64,000 bases of DNA from Candidatus Eiseniibacteriota bacterium. Lineage in GTDB: Bacteria > Eisenbacteria > RBG-16-71-46 > CAIMUX01 > WJJG01. The stretch's first letter is position 1, and every line of letters begins with the position of its first letter. The position numbers were made by a program, and so were the translations under genes. The notes under the pieces were generated by a model that ran no database searches, was not told the origin of the DNA, and was given only the letters and a program-made list of their open reading frames with translations. The stretch spans positions 62,001 through 126,000 of the forward strand of contig JAGMBO010000044.1 in NCBI GenBank assembly GCA_023129715.1, in the 5' to 3' direction. Below, in pieces: positions 37,447 to 46,542 of this stretch.

Positions 37447-39963
37447 TCAGCGCTGGAATACAAAGGCCCGGATCTCCTCTTGTGTACTGCCGGAAGGGCG
37501 CGTTGTTCGGATGCGAACCAGATAGGGCCCCGGCCTGACTCTCGTCCCCCGGCCGTTGTGCCCATCCCATTGCGCGACGAAGTGCAACACACTGCCTTCA
37601 CAGCGGAAACTGCGGATGCGATCGCCCTCCAAGTTGTAGATCTCGATCTCGACCGCCGACCAACCGGCGGCATCGGTGAGCTCGAAGGCATCCCCGGGAT
37701 AGAAGGGCTTCGGGATCGTGATCTCGACGGCCTCGGTGACGTAGTAGATCGCAAACTCGGTCGAGGCGGGCGAGCGATTGCCAACAACGTCGCGGGCGTA
37801 AGCCACCAGGCGGTTGACACCCGGGAGCAACCGCACGCCCCCGGAAAAGGCGCCACTCGGGGCGATCGTCAGCCCTGGGTAGCTGCTCGTGCTGTCAGCG
37901 CCCTCGTGCTCAACCGTGAGGAGGACATCGACTGCATCGTCGGGCGAGGCATAGCCCGAGACGGCGAGGGTATCCCCGGCAACCTCGCTGGGAGGTTCCG
38001 GCACCAGCGAGGGGGCCTGGGCAGGGCCTTCATTGTCCATCGCCAGGCGCAGCGAGACCGTGCCGGTGCCGCAGCCGTCATGATCCGTGACTGTTACGTG
38101 GGCATAGAGATCATAGGGATCGATGCCCTCGTCACAGCAGGCATCATCCCGGAACTTGTACTGGAACCAATAGGTGACCGAGTCAGGCCCGGACAACGAA
38201 TCGACGTATCCGCGCCCGACTAGACTATTCCAGGCGTAGCGCCCGTCGAGTTGGGAGAGGTCGAGGGTCAGACCCAGGGGCCGGTTGGTCGAGCGCCAGG
38301 TCGTGTACAGCACAATCGTGCCCCCGTTGCGCACGGTGAAGAGGGTGTCGCCGTCGTGAGCGACATAGCGCGTCGAGTCGCCCACCGGGTAGGTGGCGAC
38401 ATGGATCGGGGGATGGTTCGTCAGACAGAAGAGCAGCGAGTTGGTCGTCGTGCTGTAGCCCGTCGTCGGGTCGTAGGCGGTCACCGGCACCACGAGACCG
38501 CCGGCATCCTCGTAGGGATTGTCGCCCGAGATGCAGTACTCGATCCGATGGCAGGCCCACGTTTCGGTCGTATCGCCGACGGCGACCTCCTCGTTGGGAC
38601 AGCGCGAGTAGAGCACTTCGGCGCCGTTGAAGAGCGAGTCGACTTCGCTGAAGTTGGCCCAGACGTCGTAGTCTTCCCGGTCGTCCCAGTAGCTGTAGAC
38701 CACTACCGTCGTCTCGTTCTGGACGGGGACCTCGACGGTCGTGTCGGCGGCAAAGGTGTCGGGCTGGATCACGCGCCAGCTCTTGAACTCGGGAGCGTAG
38801 AGCAGATTGATGATCTGGGTGGTCGAGGGATCCGAGCGGTTGCCGAGCAGATCGCGCCCGTAGGCGACTAGTTGATTGCGGCCCGGCTGCAGCGTCAGGG
38901 TATCGCGGAAGGCGGGCGTGCCCTCGTCGTCGTAGAGCGGCAGCACGTGCTGGGTGGTCAGGTCCTGCACGAGCAGGAGGTCGACTGAGCCGACCGGGGC
39001 CGATCCGGAGACGATCACCTCCGGGTCACCGGTTTCGGCGGGCAATTCGTCGAAGACCGGGCTACCGTCGGGTCCGGCGTTGTCGAACTCCAGCAGCAAC
39101 GTGTAGCTGGTACGCCCGCAGCCGCCGTCGGTGGCGACGAGTTGCACCGGCAGGCGGGTCGAGTCCTCGTACTGCGCCTGCTCGTCGAGTTCATAGTAGA
39201 TCGCGCGCTTCTGCACGCTGTCATCGACCTGCTCCAGGAAATAGTCGAAGACACCGCCGGCATCGAAGCTGTCGTCTGCGGCCGAGAAGTCCGCCTCCAG
39301 CGTGAAGGGGGAGATGGCATAGTGCCAGGTCGTCTCGAGATGGATGAGATCGCCGTTGCGCACGCGCAGGATCGAGTCACCCTCTTCGACGAGAATGCGA
39401 GTCGGGTCGGCGATGATCGTCGTGCCGCGATGCCGCGGCGGATCGTTCGAGAGGCAGAAGCGCAGCACATCGCTGATCGTCGTATCACCGTAGCTCGAGA
39501 CCGCGGTCATCGGAACGGCGATGTTGGCGCCATCCTGGAGCGGATTGCCCGCGGAGAGATCGTAGGTGAACCAGAAGCAGGGCCAGAGGGTCAGACTGTC
39601 GTGTTCGACCAGCGAGGAATCGCCGATATACTCGCCGCGGATCGGGGCCGTCGCGCCTAGGTCGAGCCGGCTGAAGTCGGCCGAGACGCTCTCGGCCCGG
39701 GCCCAGTAGGCGAGGAACTCGATGTGGGCCGTATCCTGAACCGTCGCGCCGGGCGTGAGGATGCGGTAGCCCTTGATCGTCGGAGGGGCCGAATCGCCAT
39801 CGGCGGTGGCGGCACCCGCCAGAACCACGATGCCCCCCGCGGGGGAAGCGTCGGGGGAGGGGCGCGCGAGGGCGCTACCCAGGATGAGGGCGCTCGAGAA
39901 GAGCAGCGCCGCCAAGCCGGTCCAGCGACGCGCCGTCATGGGAGAGTGCATGGCTCCGCGCAT
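37447..39963 (-). CDS. Secreted repeat protein with internal duplication and FlgD-like C-terminal domain
   Basis: Signal peptide MTARRWTGLAALLFSSALILGSALA; two similar halves; C-term IPKPFYPGDAFELTDAAG...PGPYLVRIRTTRP. Confidence 0.75.
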   Translation of the reverse strand: MRGAMHSPMTARRWTGLAALLFSSALILGSALARPSPDASPAGGIVVLAGAATADGDSAPPTIKGYRILTPGATVQDTAHIEFLAYWARAESVSADFSRLDLGATAPIRGEYIGDSSLVEHDSLTLWPCFWFTYDLSAGNPLQDGANIAVPMTAVSSYGDTTISDVLRFCLSNDPPRHRGTTIIADPTRILVEEGDSILRVRNGDLIHLETTWHYAISPFTLEADFSAADDSFDAGGVFDYFLEQVDDSVQKRAIYYELDEQAQYEDSTRLPVQLVATDGGCGRTSYTLLLEFDNAGPDGSPVFDELPAETGDPEVIVSGSAPVGSVDLLLVQDLTTQHVLPLYDDEGTPAFRDTLTLQPGRNQLVAYGRDLLGNRSDPSTTQIINLLYAPEFKSWRVIQPDTFAADTTVEVPVQNETTVVVYSYWDDREDYDVWANFSEVDSLFNGAEVLYSRCPNEEVAVGDTTETWACHRIEYCISGDNPYEDAGGLVVPVTAYDPTTGYSTTTNSLLFCLTNHPPIHVATYPVGDSTRYVAHDGDTLFTVRNGGTIVLYTTWRSTNRPLGLTLDLSQLDGRYAWNSLVGRGYVDSLSGPDSVTYWFQYKFRDDACCDEGIDPYDLYAHVTVTDHDGCGTGTVSLRLAMDNEGPAQAPSLVPEPPSEVAGDTLAVSGYASPDDAVDVLLTVEHEGADSTSSYPGLTIAPSGAFSGGVRLLPGVNRLVAYARDVVGNRSPASTEFAIYYVTEAVEITIPKPFYPGDAFELTDAAGWSAVEIEIYNLEGDRIRSFRCEGSVLHFVAQWDGHNGRGTRVRPGPYLVRIRTTRPSGSTQEEIRAFVFQR

Positions 39964-40255
39964 GATTGCCCTGGTTGACGTTCCTTCCGCCGGTCTCTGT
40001 TCCGGTGTGCCGCACCGGCCGGCGCGCCCCCTGGCGGAGGGAGGTGCGCGGCTGCGGCAATCTTGCTGCGAGCAGCCTGCCGCGACGTCATATTCGCCAG
40101 CCGTTCGGGGGTTGTCAAGCGGCAGGCTTGCCGCTCGCAAGACCGCGTGATAAGACTCTTTGGGATCCGACCCCGTAGCCGGCAGCGGCTCGTCAGGCAC
40201 GGCGATGTGCCGGGCGTGGGGTCGCGAGGGCAGGGACGCCTGGATCAAGAAGCTG

Positions 40256-41119
40256 ATGAAGAGCGCCGCGGGAAACCACCAGGGAGGGGGGAAGGCCTCC
40301 GGCACCGCCGGAGTCGCCGTGGCCCTCAGCGGAGGTGCGGCCCGCACGATCGCCCACATCGGGGTGCTCAAGGTGCTCGCGCGGGAGGGCATCCCGGTGA
40401 GCCGCATCGCCGGCACGAGCGGGGGAGCCCTGATCGCAGTGCTGGTGGCGGCGGGCTATCCCCTGGTCGATCTGGAAGTGGATGCGTGCCGGGCGGGCTG
40501 GTATCGCCTGGCCGAGGTCCGTCCCCATCCGCTCGGGATCCTCTCGACCGAGAAGCTGCGTGAGTTCGTCGAGCGCCGTATCGGCGAACTTTGCATCGAG
40601 GACTTCCCGCTTCCCTGCGCGGTGGTGGCGACCGATCTGACGAGCGGGTGCCGGCGCGTCTTCGACTCCGGTCCTGCCGGTCCGGCCGTCGCGGCGAGCT
40701 GCGCGATCCCGGAGTTCTACCGGCCGGTGAAGTGGGAAGGGCATGACTACGTGGATGGGGGTCTGGTGGAGCCGTTGCCGGTGCGCGCGGCGCGGGCGCT
40801 CGCGGGGCCCGAGGGGGAAACGCTGATTGCGGTCAGCGTGCTGCGCCCGCGAGCGATCGGTGAGGGGCCGCGGCACATCTGGCAGCTCGTGGGCCGGATC
40901 ACCGAGGTGGTCCAGAACGAAATGGTGCGCCGCGACCGGGAAGCTGCCGATGTCTATATCGAGCCCGCGGTCGCGGATTTCTCCTACCTCGACCTCCGCC
41001 AGGCCGAGGAACTGATCGCGGCAGGCGCGGCGGCGATGGAGCAACAACTCGACCGGCTATGGAGGCAGATCGGCCGGACGGGTTCTGCATCGCGGCCGAA
41101 CAACCTATCGGGGGCATGA
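40256..41119 (+). CDS. Patatin-like phospholipase family protein
   Basis: VALSGGAARTIAHIGVLKVL, GTSGGALIAVLVAAGYPL (GxSxG), YVDGGLVEPLPV (DGG). Confidence 0.85.
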   Translation: MKSAAGNHQGGGKASGTAGVAVALSGGAARTIAHIGVLKVLAREGIPVSRIAGTSGGALIAVLVAAGYPLVDLEVDACRAGWYRLAEVRPHPLGILSTEKLREFVERRIGELCIEDFPLPCAVVATDLTSGCRRVFDSGPAGPAVAASCAIPEFYRPVKWEGHDYVDGGLVEPLPVRAARALAGPEGETLIAVSVLRPRAIGEGPRHIWQLVGRITEVVQNEMVRRDREAADVYIEPAVADFSYLDLRQAEELIAAGAAAMEQQLDRLWRQIGRTGSASRPNNLSGA

Positions 41120-42294
41120 TGGAGACTCAGATGCGCGTTCTGCACATCGGACTCCTGCGGTTCGCCAGTGCGATCTCCTGGCACGCGGTGATGATGGCCA
41201 AGGCGCTTCAAGAACGAGGGCATTTCTGCTGGGTGGCCGGTCATCCAGGATCCCCGCTCGTCGCCCTGGCGGCCCGGGAGGGGCTACAAGTGCCGGCGGC
41301 GCTCGGATTCCCCGAGCTGCGGCCATGGAACTGGGGGCACGTCGTCGGCAAGTTGCGCCGCTTCCTGATCGACCAGCGGGTCGATCGCCTGATCGTGCAC
41401 ACCGGCAGCGGGCACCTCGAAGCCCATCTGGCGCGCCGCGGACTCGGGATCCCCCTGGTGCGGGTGCGCGCCGATGCCCGGGTGCCGCGCGCTGACCTGC
41501 CGCACCGCTGGCTCTACCTGCACGGCTGTGACCGGCTCGTCGTCAGCGGGGCCTACATGCTGGATCGCCATCTAGCCCCCATCGGGATCTCCCGGGAGCG
41601 GGTCAGCGTTCTCCCCCCCGGCATCGACCTCTCCGAGACCACCTGGCGTCCCGACGCGGGCCGCCAGCAGGCGCGGGAGGACATTCGCCATCAGTACCAG
41701 ATCCCGGGTGGGGTGCCCCTCTTCGGGGTAATCGGCCGGCTCTCGCCGGTCAAGGGCCACCAGACCCTGATCGAAGCTGCCGGCCGACTGGCGGCCGAGG
41801 GGCGCGACTTCCGTCTCTTCATCGTCGGCGCGGAAGAAGAAGTCACCATCGAGGAACTGCGCGCCCTTGGGCGCCGGCTCGGGATAGAGGAACGTCTCGT
41901 CTTCACCGGGCATGTCGAGGATCCGCTTTTCTATGCCGCGGCGTTCGATTTCGGGGTGATTCCCAGCCTCGGATCCGAGGCGATCTCGCGCAGTGCGCTT
42001 GAGTTCATGGCGGTGGGGGTTCCGGTGGTCGCCAGCCTGGTCGGGATCCTGCCTGAAGTGGTCAGCGAGGACGAGCTGTTGGTGCCCCCGGGGCGTCCCG
42101 ACTCGCTCGCCGAGACGCTCGGGCGCCTGCTCGACGATCTGCCCCATGCCGGCCGGTTGGGCGAGCGGGCCTTCCGGCGAGTGCAGCGGCATTTCAGTCT
42201 CGAGCGACTGGGTGAGGCCCTCGAGCAGCTCCTCGAGGAGACCCCGGCGCGTCCCCGCGCCGCGCAACGGGCACATGCGGGAACCCATGAGTGA
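41116..42294 (+). CDS. Glycosyltransferase family 4 protein
   Basis: LPPGIDLSETTW, FGVIGRLSPVKGHQTLIEAAGRL, FTGHVEDPLFYAAAFDFGVIPSLGSEAISRSALEFMAVGVPVVAS. Confidence 0.9.
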   Translation: MMETQMRVLHIGLLRFASAISWHAVMMAKALQERGHFCWVAGHPGSPLVALAAREGLQVPAALGFPELRPWNWGHVVGKLRRFLIDQRVDRLIVHTGSGHLEAHLARRGLGIPLVRVRADARVPRADLPHRWLYLHGCDRLVVSGAYMLDRHLAPIGISRERVSVLPPGIDLSETTWRPDAGRQQAREDIRHQYQIPGGVPLFGVIGRLSPVKGHQTLIEAAGRLAAEGRDFRLFIVGAEEEVTIEELRALGRRLGIEERLVFTGHVEDPLFYAAAFDFGVIPSLGSEAISRSALEFMAVGVPVVASLVGILPEVVSEDELLVPPGRPDSLAETLGRLLDDLPHAGRLGERAFRRVQRHFSLERLGEALEQLLEETPARPRAAQRAHAGTHE

Positions 42295-43120
42295 GCGGCT
42301 GCCGATCTCAGCGATTCTGATCACGCTCGATGAAGAGGACCGCCTGCCGCGCGCCTTGGCGAGTCTCGAATGGGTCGATCAAGTCGTCGTCGTCGACGCC
42401 GGCAGTTGCGACCGCACCCAGGAGATCGCCCGGCAGGCCGGGGCGCAGGTCATCGAGCATCCCTGGGAGGGCTACAGCGAGCAGAAGGCCTTTGCCCTCC
42501 GGCACGCAGCGCATCGCTGGGTGCTCTGGATCGATGCCGATGAAGAAGTCTCCGCCCCCTTGCGGGCCTCGATCGAGCGAACCCTGACGCGGCAGGCGCA
42601 GGGCGCCGAGGACCACGCCGCCTATGCCTGCAACCGCCGCACCCAGTATCTCGGCCGGTTCGTACTGCATGGTGGCTGGTACCCCGACCGCAAGGTGCGA
42701 CTCTTCGACAGTCGGCGAGCCGCCTTCGATGGGCGGCGCGTGCACGAGGGGCTGCGCGTTGATGGGCGCGTCGGGCATCTCGCCGGAGACCTCCTGCACT
42801 ACTCCTTCCGCAATCTCGAGCACCACATCCAGAAGGCCCACGAGATGGCGCGCCTATGGGCCGAGGAACACGCCGGCCGGCGCCGAGTCACAATGTTGGA
42901 AATGCTCCTCCACCCGCTGGGCAAGGGGATCAAGAGCCTCATCCTGCGTAGGGGATTCCTCGAGGGCTGGCGGGGCTGTCTGCTGGCGGGCATGGGGAGC
43001 TACTCGGTTTGGCTGAAGTATGCCCTGCTGCGCGAGCGGCAGGAACGGGACGAAGCGCCGGATCCGGGAAGGGATCCTTCCCCCGGGCCTGCCCGGCCTG
43101 AAGAGAGGGAGAAGGAATGA
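42287..43120 (+). CDS. Glycosyltransferase family 2 (WaaE/KdtX-like)
   Basis: ISAILITLDEEDRLPRALASLEWVDQVVVVDAGSCDRTQEIA; GYSEQKAFALRHAAHRWVLWIDADEEVS; RKVRLFDSRRAAFDGRRVHE. Confidence 0.87.
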   Translation: MSERLPISAILITLDEEDRLPRALASLEWVDQVVVVDAGSCDRTQEIARQAGAQVIEHPWEGYSEQKAFALRHAAHRWVLWIDADEEVSAPLRASIERTLTRQAQGAEDHAAYACNRRTQYLGRFVLHGGWYPDRKVRLFDSRRAAFDGRRVHEGLRVDGRVGHLAGDLLHYSFRNLEHHIQKAHEMARLWAEEHAGRRRVTMLEMLLHPLGKGIKSLILRRGFLEGWRGCLLAGMGSYSVWLKYALLRERQERDEAPDPGRDPSPGPARPEEREKE

Positions 43121-43482
43121 TGGAGTCTGATGCGGGCGCCGCCGCGGCCGGCAAGCCTGAGGTTACCTACGAGGCCTTCGCTGCCCTCGACCTGCGGGCC
43201 GCCAACGTGATCGCCGCCGAGAAACACCCCGATGCCGACAAGCTGCTTGTCTTGCGCATCGACCTCGGGGAGCTGGGTGAGCGGCAGATCATCGCCGGCA
43301 TCGCGCAGCAGTACCAGCCGGAGGAACTCGTCGGCAAGACGATCATTGTCGTCGCCAACTTGAAGCCGGTTCGCCTGCGGGGGATCGAGTCGCGTGGGAT
43401 GCTGCTTGCGACCCAGCACGATGATGCCGTGACCCTCTTGACCGGCATGGGACCGATCCCTCCGGGCGCGGCGGTTTCCTGA
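43117..43482 (+). CDS. Stand-alone tRNA-binding (MetG C-terminal/EMAPII-like) domain protein
   Basis: FAALDLRAANVIAAEKHPDADKLLVLRIDLGELGERQIIAGIAQQYQPEELVGKTIIVVANLKP. Confidence 0.82.
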   Translation: MMESDAGAAAAGKPEVTYEAFAALDLRAANVIAAEKHPDADKLLVLRIDLGELGERQIIAGIAQQYQPEELVGKTIIVVANLKPVRLRGIESRGMLLATQHDDAVTLLTGMGPIPPGAAVS

Positions 43483-43581
43483 CTCACTGCACAAGGTTCT
43501 TCTGCTGAGCCCCTGGGGCAGCCTCTCGCTCGGCGTGCGGCGCGGTTCACCAAGGTCGAGACTGCCCCGCTGCGGGTCTCA

Positions 43582-44628
43582 TCAGCGTGTCGCGCGAATG
43601 GCCAGGAAGGGGGCGATGCGCTGGCGGGAGAGCGCGGCGGTCGGATGCTCGGGATCGAGTTCCAGGCAGCGCGCGTATTCCCGGTCGGCCCACTCGGCGA
43701 AGCCGAGCCGTTCGTAGACCAGCCCCAGATTGTTGTGTGCGTGCGCCGGACAGCTGGGTGCTGCGATCGCCATCTCGAGTGCCGCGCGGGCTTGGACGAA
43801 CTCCTCGCGAAGCAGCCAGATCAGGCCGATTCCATTCCAACCCTCCGTGTTCTGGGGATCGATCGCCACGGCCGACTCGAAGGCCCCGAGCGCCTCGTCG
43901 CCGCGGTGCAGATCGAGGAGCGCGAGACCGAGCGCGATCCAGGCGGGGTCGTGCTTGCGATCGAGGCGCAGGGCGCGGTGGGCCGCCCGGTAGGCGAGCT
44001 GAGGCGCTTGCGCCTTCAGATGAGCCCGGGCGAGCGTCGACCAGACCGCCACTCCGCCGGGGTCGGCCAGCGCGGCGCGTTCGAGATGATCGCGCGCCGC
44101 GGCCGTTTCCTCGATGGCCAGCAGGGCTGACCCGGCGACGAAGTGGCCGTCGGCGCCAAGATCCTCGCCGAGCCAGGGATCGAGACGATCGAGGGCGCCG
44201 ATCGCATCGTTGCGGGCCCAGGCCGTCTTGGCCGCTGCGATCGCCGCCGCGCGCGGATCGGCAAGATCTGAATCCTCCATCTCGCTGCCCGGCTGTCGAG
44301 CGGGTTCGCCCATTGCACTGCCTGTCCTGGAGGCCTCCCGATCATTCCACTCGGGGGGTGGAGCCGGGAAGATGGCGCGCGGGTTCGAAGCCTCGGAGTC
44401 GGTTTCCGCGCCGGCGGGAGCGGCCGGGGCCTCCCGGGTTGTGGCCGTGCTCATCGGCTCGGTCGTGGCTTCGCTCCTCTGCGCCGAGGCCTGGGCCGTC
44501 TCCCACGAGGAGTCCTCCGGTGAACAGCCCCAGGGACCGGCAAAGACCAAGTAGGTCACGACGAGCGCGCCCAACACACATGCCGGCGCCTGCCAGAATC
44601 CTCCGCCGGGTTGTTTCCGCCTATTCAT
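43582..44628 (-). CDS. Tetratricopeptide repeat protein, membrane-anchored or lipoprotein
   Basis: N-terminal hydrophobic segment ACVLGALVVTYLVFAGPWGC; TPR pattern (DPAWIALGLALLDLHRGDEALGAFESAVAIDPQNTEGWNGIG). Confidence 0.8.
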   Translation of the reverse strand: MNRRKQPGGGFWQAPACVLGALVVTYLVFAGPWGCSPEDSSWETAQASAQRSEATTEPMSTATTREAPAAPAGAETDSEASNPRAIFPAPPPEWNDREASRTGSAMGEPARQPGSEMEDSDLADPRAAAIAAAKTAWARNDAIGALDRLDPWLGEDLGADGHFVAGSALLAIEETAAARDHLERAALADPGGVAVWSTLARAHLKAQAPQLAYRAAHRALRLDRKHDPAWIALGLALLDLHRGDEALGAFESAVAIDPQNTEGWNGIGLIWLLREEFVQARAALEMAIAAPSCPAHAHNNLGLVYERLGFAEWADREYARCLELDPEHPTAALSRQRIAPFLAIRATR

Positions 44629-44909
44629 CGTGTCCTTCCTCTCCGCGCCGCTGTTGCTTCTGCCCTGGCCTTGTTGCAAGGCCCGCGCCAGCGTCGGCCT
44701 AGTGACGCCGAACGGCATCGGCCGCCGTCGCAACCGACGCTCTCGCTGGGCACTGCAGTGAGACGGGGGAGGAGCGATGGGTGGAGGCGGATGCACGGTC
44801 AACTCGCGGGCGCACTCAGCGCGTGGAGCGGCTGCGACGCCTGTGGTCGAGGAGTGTCGCCGGGACGCCGCACTCGATCTCCGAGCGCGGAGTGCGTGCA
44901 TACGATGCG

Positions 44910-46493
44910 CTAGGTCTCGTCGCCGGGGCGCTTCAGATCGTGCGCGACGATCTTGCGGTGGCACGTCGTGCGGTCGAGTCCGAGTCGCTCCGCCGCGCGG
45001 GTCACATTCCAGCCGGTGCTGGTCAGCGCCTCGAGCAGGTGGCGCTTCTCGAGGTGCCAGAAGGCTTCATCCATTGTCGCTCGCCGCGGAATCGCAAGCG
45101 TGTAGCCGTCACCCGAGTTGCCGGCCGCCGCTGGGGTACTGGGCAAACCAGCCGTTGTGGCACTCGGCGAAGCAGCCGTTGCGGCACTGGGCGAAGCAGA
45201 TGCTGTGGCACCGGGCGAAGCAGATGCTGCGGCACTGAGCGAAGCAGATGCTGTGGCACTGGGCGAGGCAGTCGCCGCCGGGCTCGGCGAGACGGCGCCG
45301 GGCGTCGCCGCCAGGGCCGTCTCGAGATCCTCGACGGTCAGGGGGTTCGAGCGCGTCAGGATCAGCGCCCGCTCGACGACGTTGCGCAGCTCGCGGACAT
45401 TGCCGGGCCAGCCATGGGCTTCGAGGCGCACGATCGCCTCGGGCGAGAGCGTGCGGGGGGCAATGTGCTCCTCCTGCGCGAAGCGCGCGGCGAAGTGCTC
45501 CGCAAGGGGGACAACGTCCTCGCGGCGCTCGCGCAGGGGGGGGACGTGGACGATGATCACCGCCAGGCGATGGTAGAGATCGAAGCGGAACCGCTCGGCC
45601 TTGATCTCGCTCTGCAAGTTCCGGTGCGTCGCGGCGACGATCCGCGGCCGGGCGGCAATCGTCTTCTCTCCACCGACGCGGCGGATGGTGCCTTCGTCGA
45701 GCGCGCGCAGCAGGCGCGCCTGCATGGAGGGAGGCATCTCGCCGATCTCATCAAGGAAGAGCGTGCCTCCATGCGCCTGCTCGAAGAGACCATGATGGCG
45801 AGCGACAGCGCTGGTGAAAGCGCCCTTCTCGTGCCCGAAGAGCGTCGACTCGGCGAGATCGCGGGGCACGGCGGCGACGTTGAACGCGATCCAGGGACCG
45901 TCGGGGTTGGGGCCGCGCTGATGGAGGAGGCGGGCGATTTCCTCCTTGCCGACGCCGCTCTCGCCGGTGATCAACACCGGCGTGCGCCGCGGGGCGACCA
46001 GGGCGACGCGTTCGAGCAGTGCGCGCATGGCGGGGCTCTCGACGATCAGCTTGCGCGGCCGCTCTCCCGCGGCGCGTAGCCGGCGGTTCTCATCTTCCAG
46101 CCGCCGGCGCTCGAGAGCGTTGCGCAGCGAGAGCAGGATGGCCTCGGCGCGGGGCGGCTTCTCGAGGAAGTCGAAGGCGCCCCGGCGGGTCGCATCGACG
46201 GCGAGCGAGACATCTCCCCGCCCCGAGATCATCACCACGGGCAGTCCCGGGTGGCGTTTGTGCAGGGCAGTGAGCAGGTCGAGCCCCGTGCCGTCCGGCA
46301 GGTAGACATCGAGCAGGGCGGCATCGGGAAGGGGTGGCCGGGCCATGCGCGCGAGCGCTTCGGCGACCGATCCGGCTGTGGTCACTCGGAAACCGCCGCT
46401 GTCCAACAGCGCCTCGAAGGCGCGCTGGTCAGCCGCTTGGTCGTCGACGACCAGAATCAAGGGGCGATGCTCCGGTGTGCTCCTTTTCATCAT
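44910..46493 (-). CDS. Sigma54-dependent NtrC-family response regulator
   Basis: Receiver (ILVVDDQ, LLDVYLPDG), AAA+ (GESGVGKEEIA, GHEKGAFTSA, GGTLFLDEIGEMPP), Fis-type HTH (NVTRAAERLGLDRTTCHRKI). Confidence 0.93.
   Translation of the reverse strand: MMKRSTPEHRPLILVVDDQAADQRAFEALLDSGGFRVTTAGSVAEALARMARPPLPDAALLDVYLPDGTGLDLLTALHKRHPGLPVVMISGRGDVSLAVDATRRGAFDFLEKPPRAEAILLSLRNALERRRLEDENRRLRAAGERPRKLIVESPAMRALLERVALVAPRRTPVLITGESGVGKEEIARLLHQRGPNPDGPWIAFNVAAVPRDLAESTLFGHEKGAFTSAVARHHGLFEQAHGGTLFLDEIGEMPPSMQARLLRALDEGTIRRVGGEKTIAARPRIVAATHRNLQSEIKAERFRFDLYHRLAVIIVHVPPLRERREDVVPLAEHFAARFAQEEHIAPRTLSPEAIVRLEAHGWPGNVRELRNVVERALILTRSNPLTVEDLETALAATPGAVSPSPAATASPSATASASLSAAASASPGATASASPSAATAASPSATTAGLPSTPAAAGNSGDGYTLAIPRRATMDEAFWHLEKRHLLEALTSTGWNVTRAAERLGLDRTTCHRKIVAHDLKRPGDET
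45135..45302 (-). repeat. 24-bp tandem repeat array (6 units plus a degenerate 7th) in the AAA+/HTH linker
   Basis: ggcactgggcgaagcagatgctgt-like units at 45135, 45159, 45183, 45207, 45231, 45255; encodes an Ala/Ser/Pro/Thr octapeptide repeat. Confidence 0.9.
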
Positions 46494-46542
46494 GCGCCCT
46501 TCCTGTGCCGATTCCTCATGCGCCCTTCCCGTGCCGACGCGG
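46491..46542 (-). repeat. 26-nt tandem duplication at the kinase/regulator junction
   Basis: catgcgcccttcctgtgccgattcct / catgcgcccttcccgtgccgacgcgg (20 of first 21 nt identical). Confidence 0.85.

Noticed and set aside
36456-37856. Full-length 466-aa form of the PorV-like ORF
   Set aside because: N-terminal ~148 residues lie antisense-frame inside the upstream secreted-protein gene and look like shadow sequence; a TTG start near 37412 is more plausible
43558-43580. Hairpin GAGActgCCCCGctgCGGGtcTC between convergent tRNA-binding and TPR genes
   Set aside because: Plausible weak terminator but with mismatches and no U tract; not strong enough to call
45135-45302. CRISPR array or intergenic satellite
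   Set aside because: Units are back-to-back, in frame and within a coding linker
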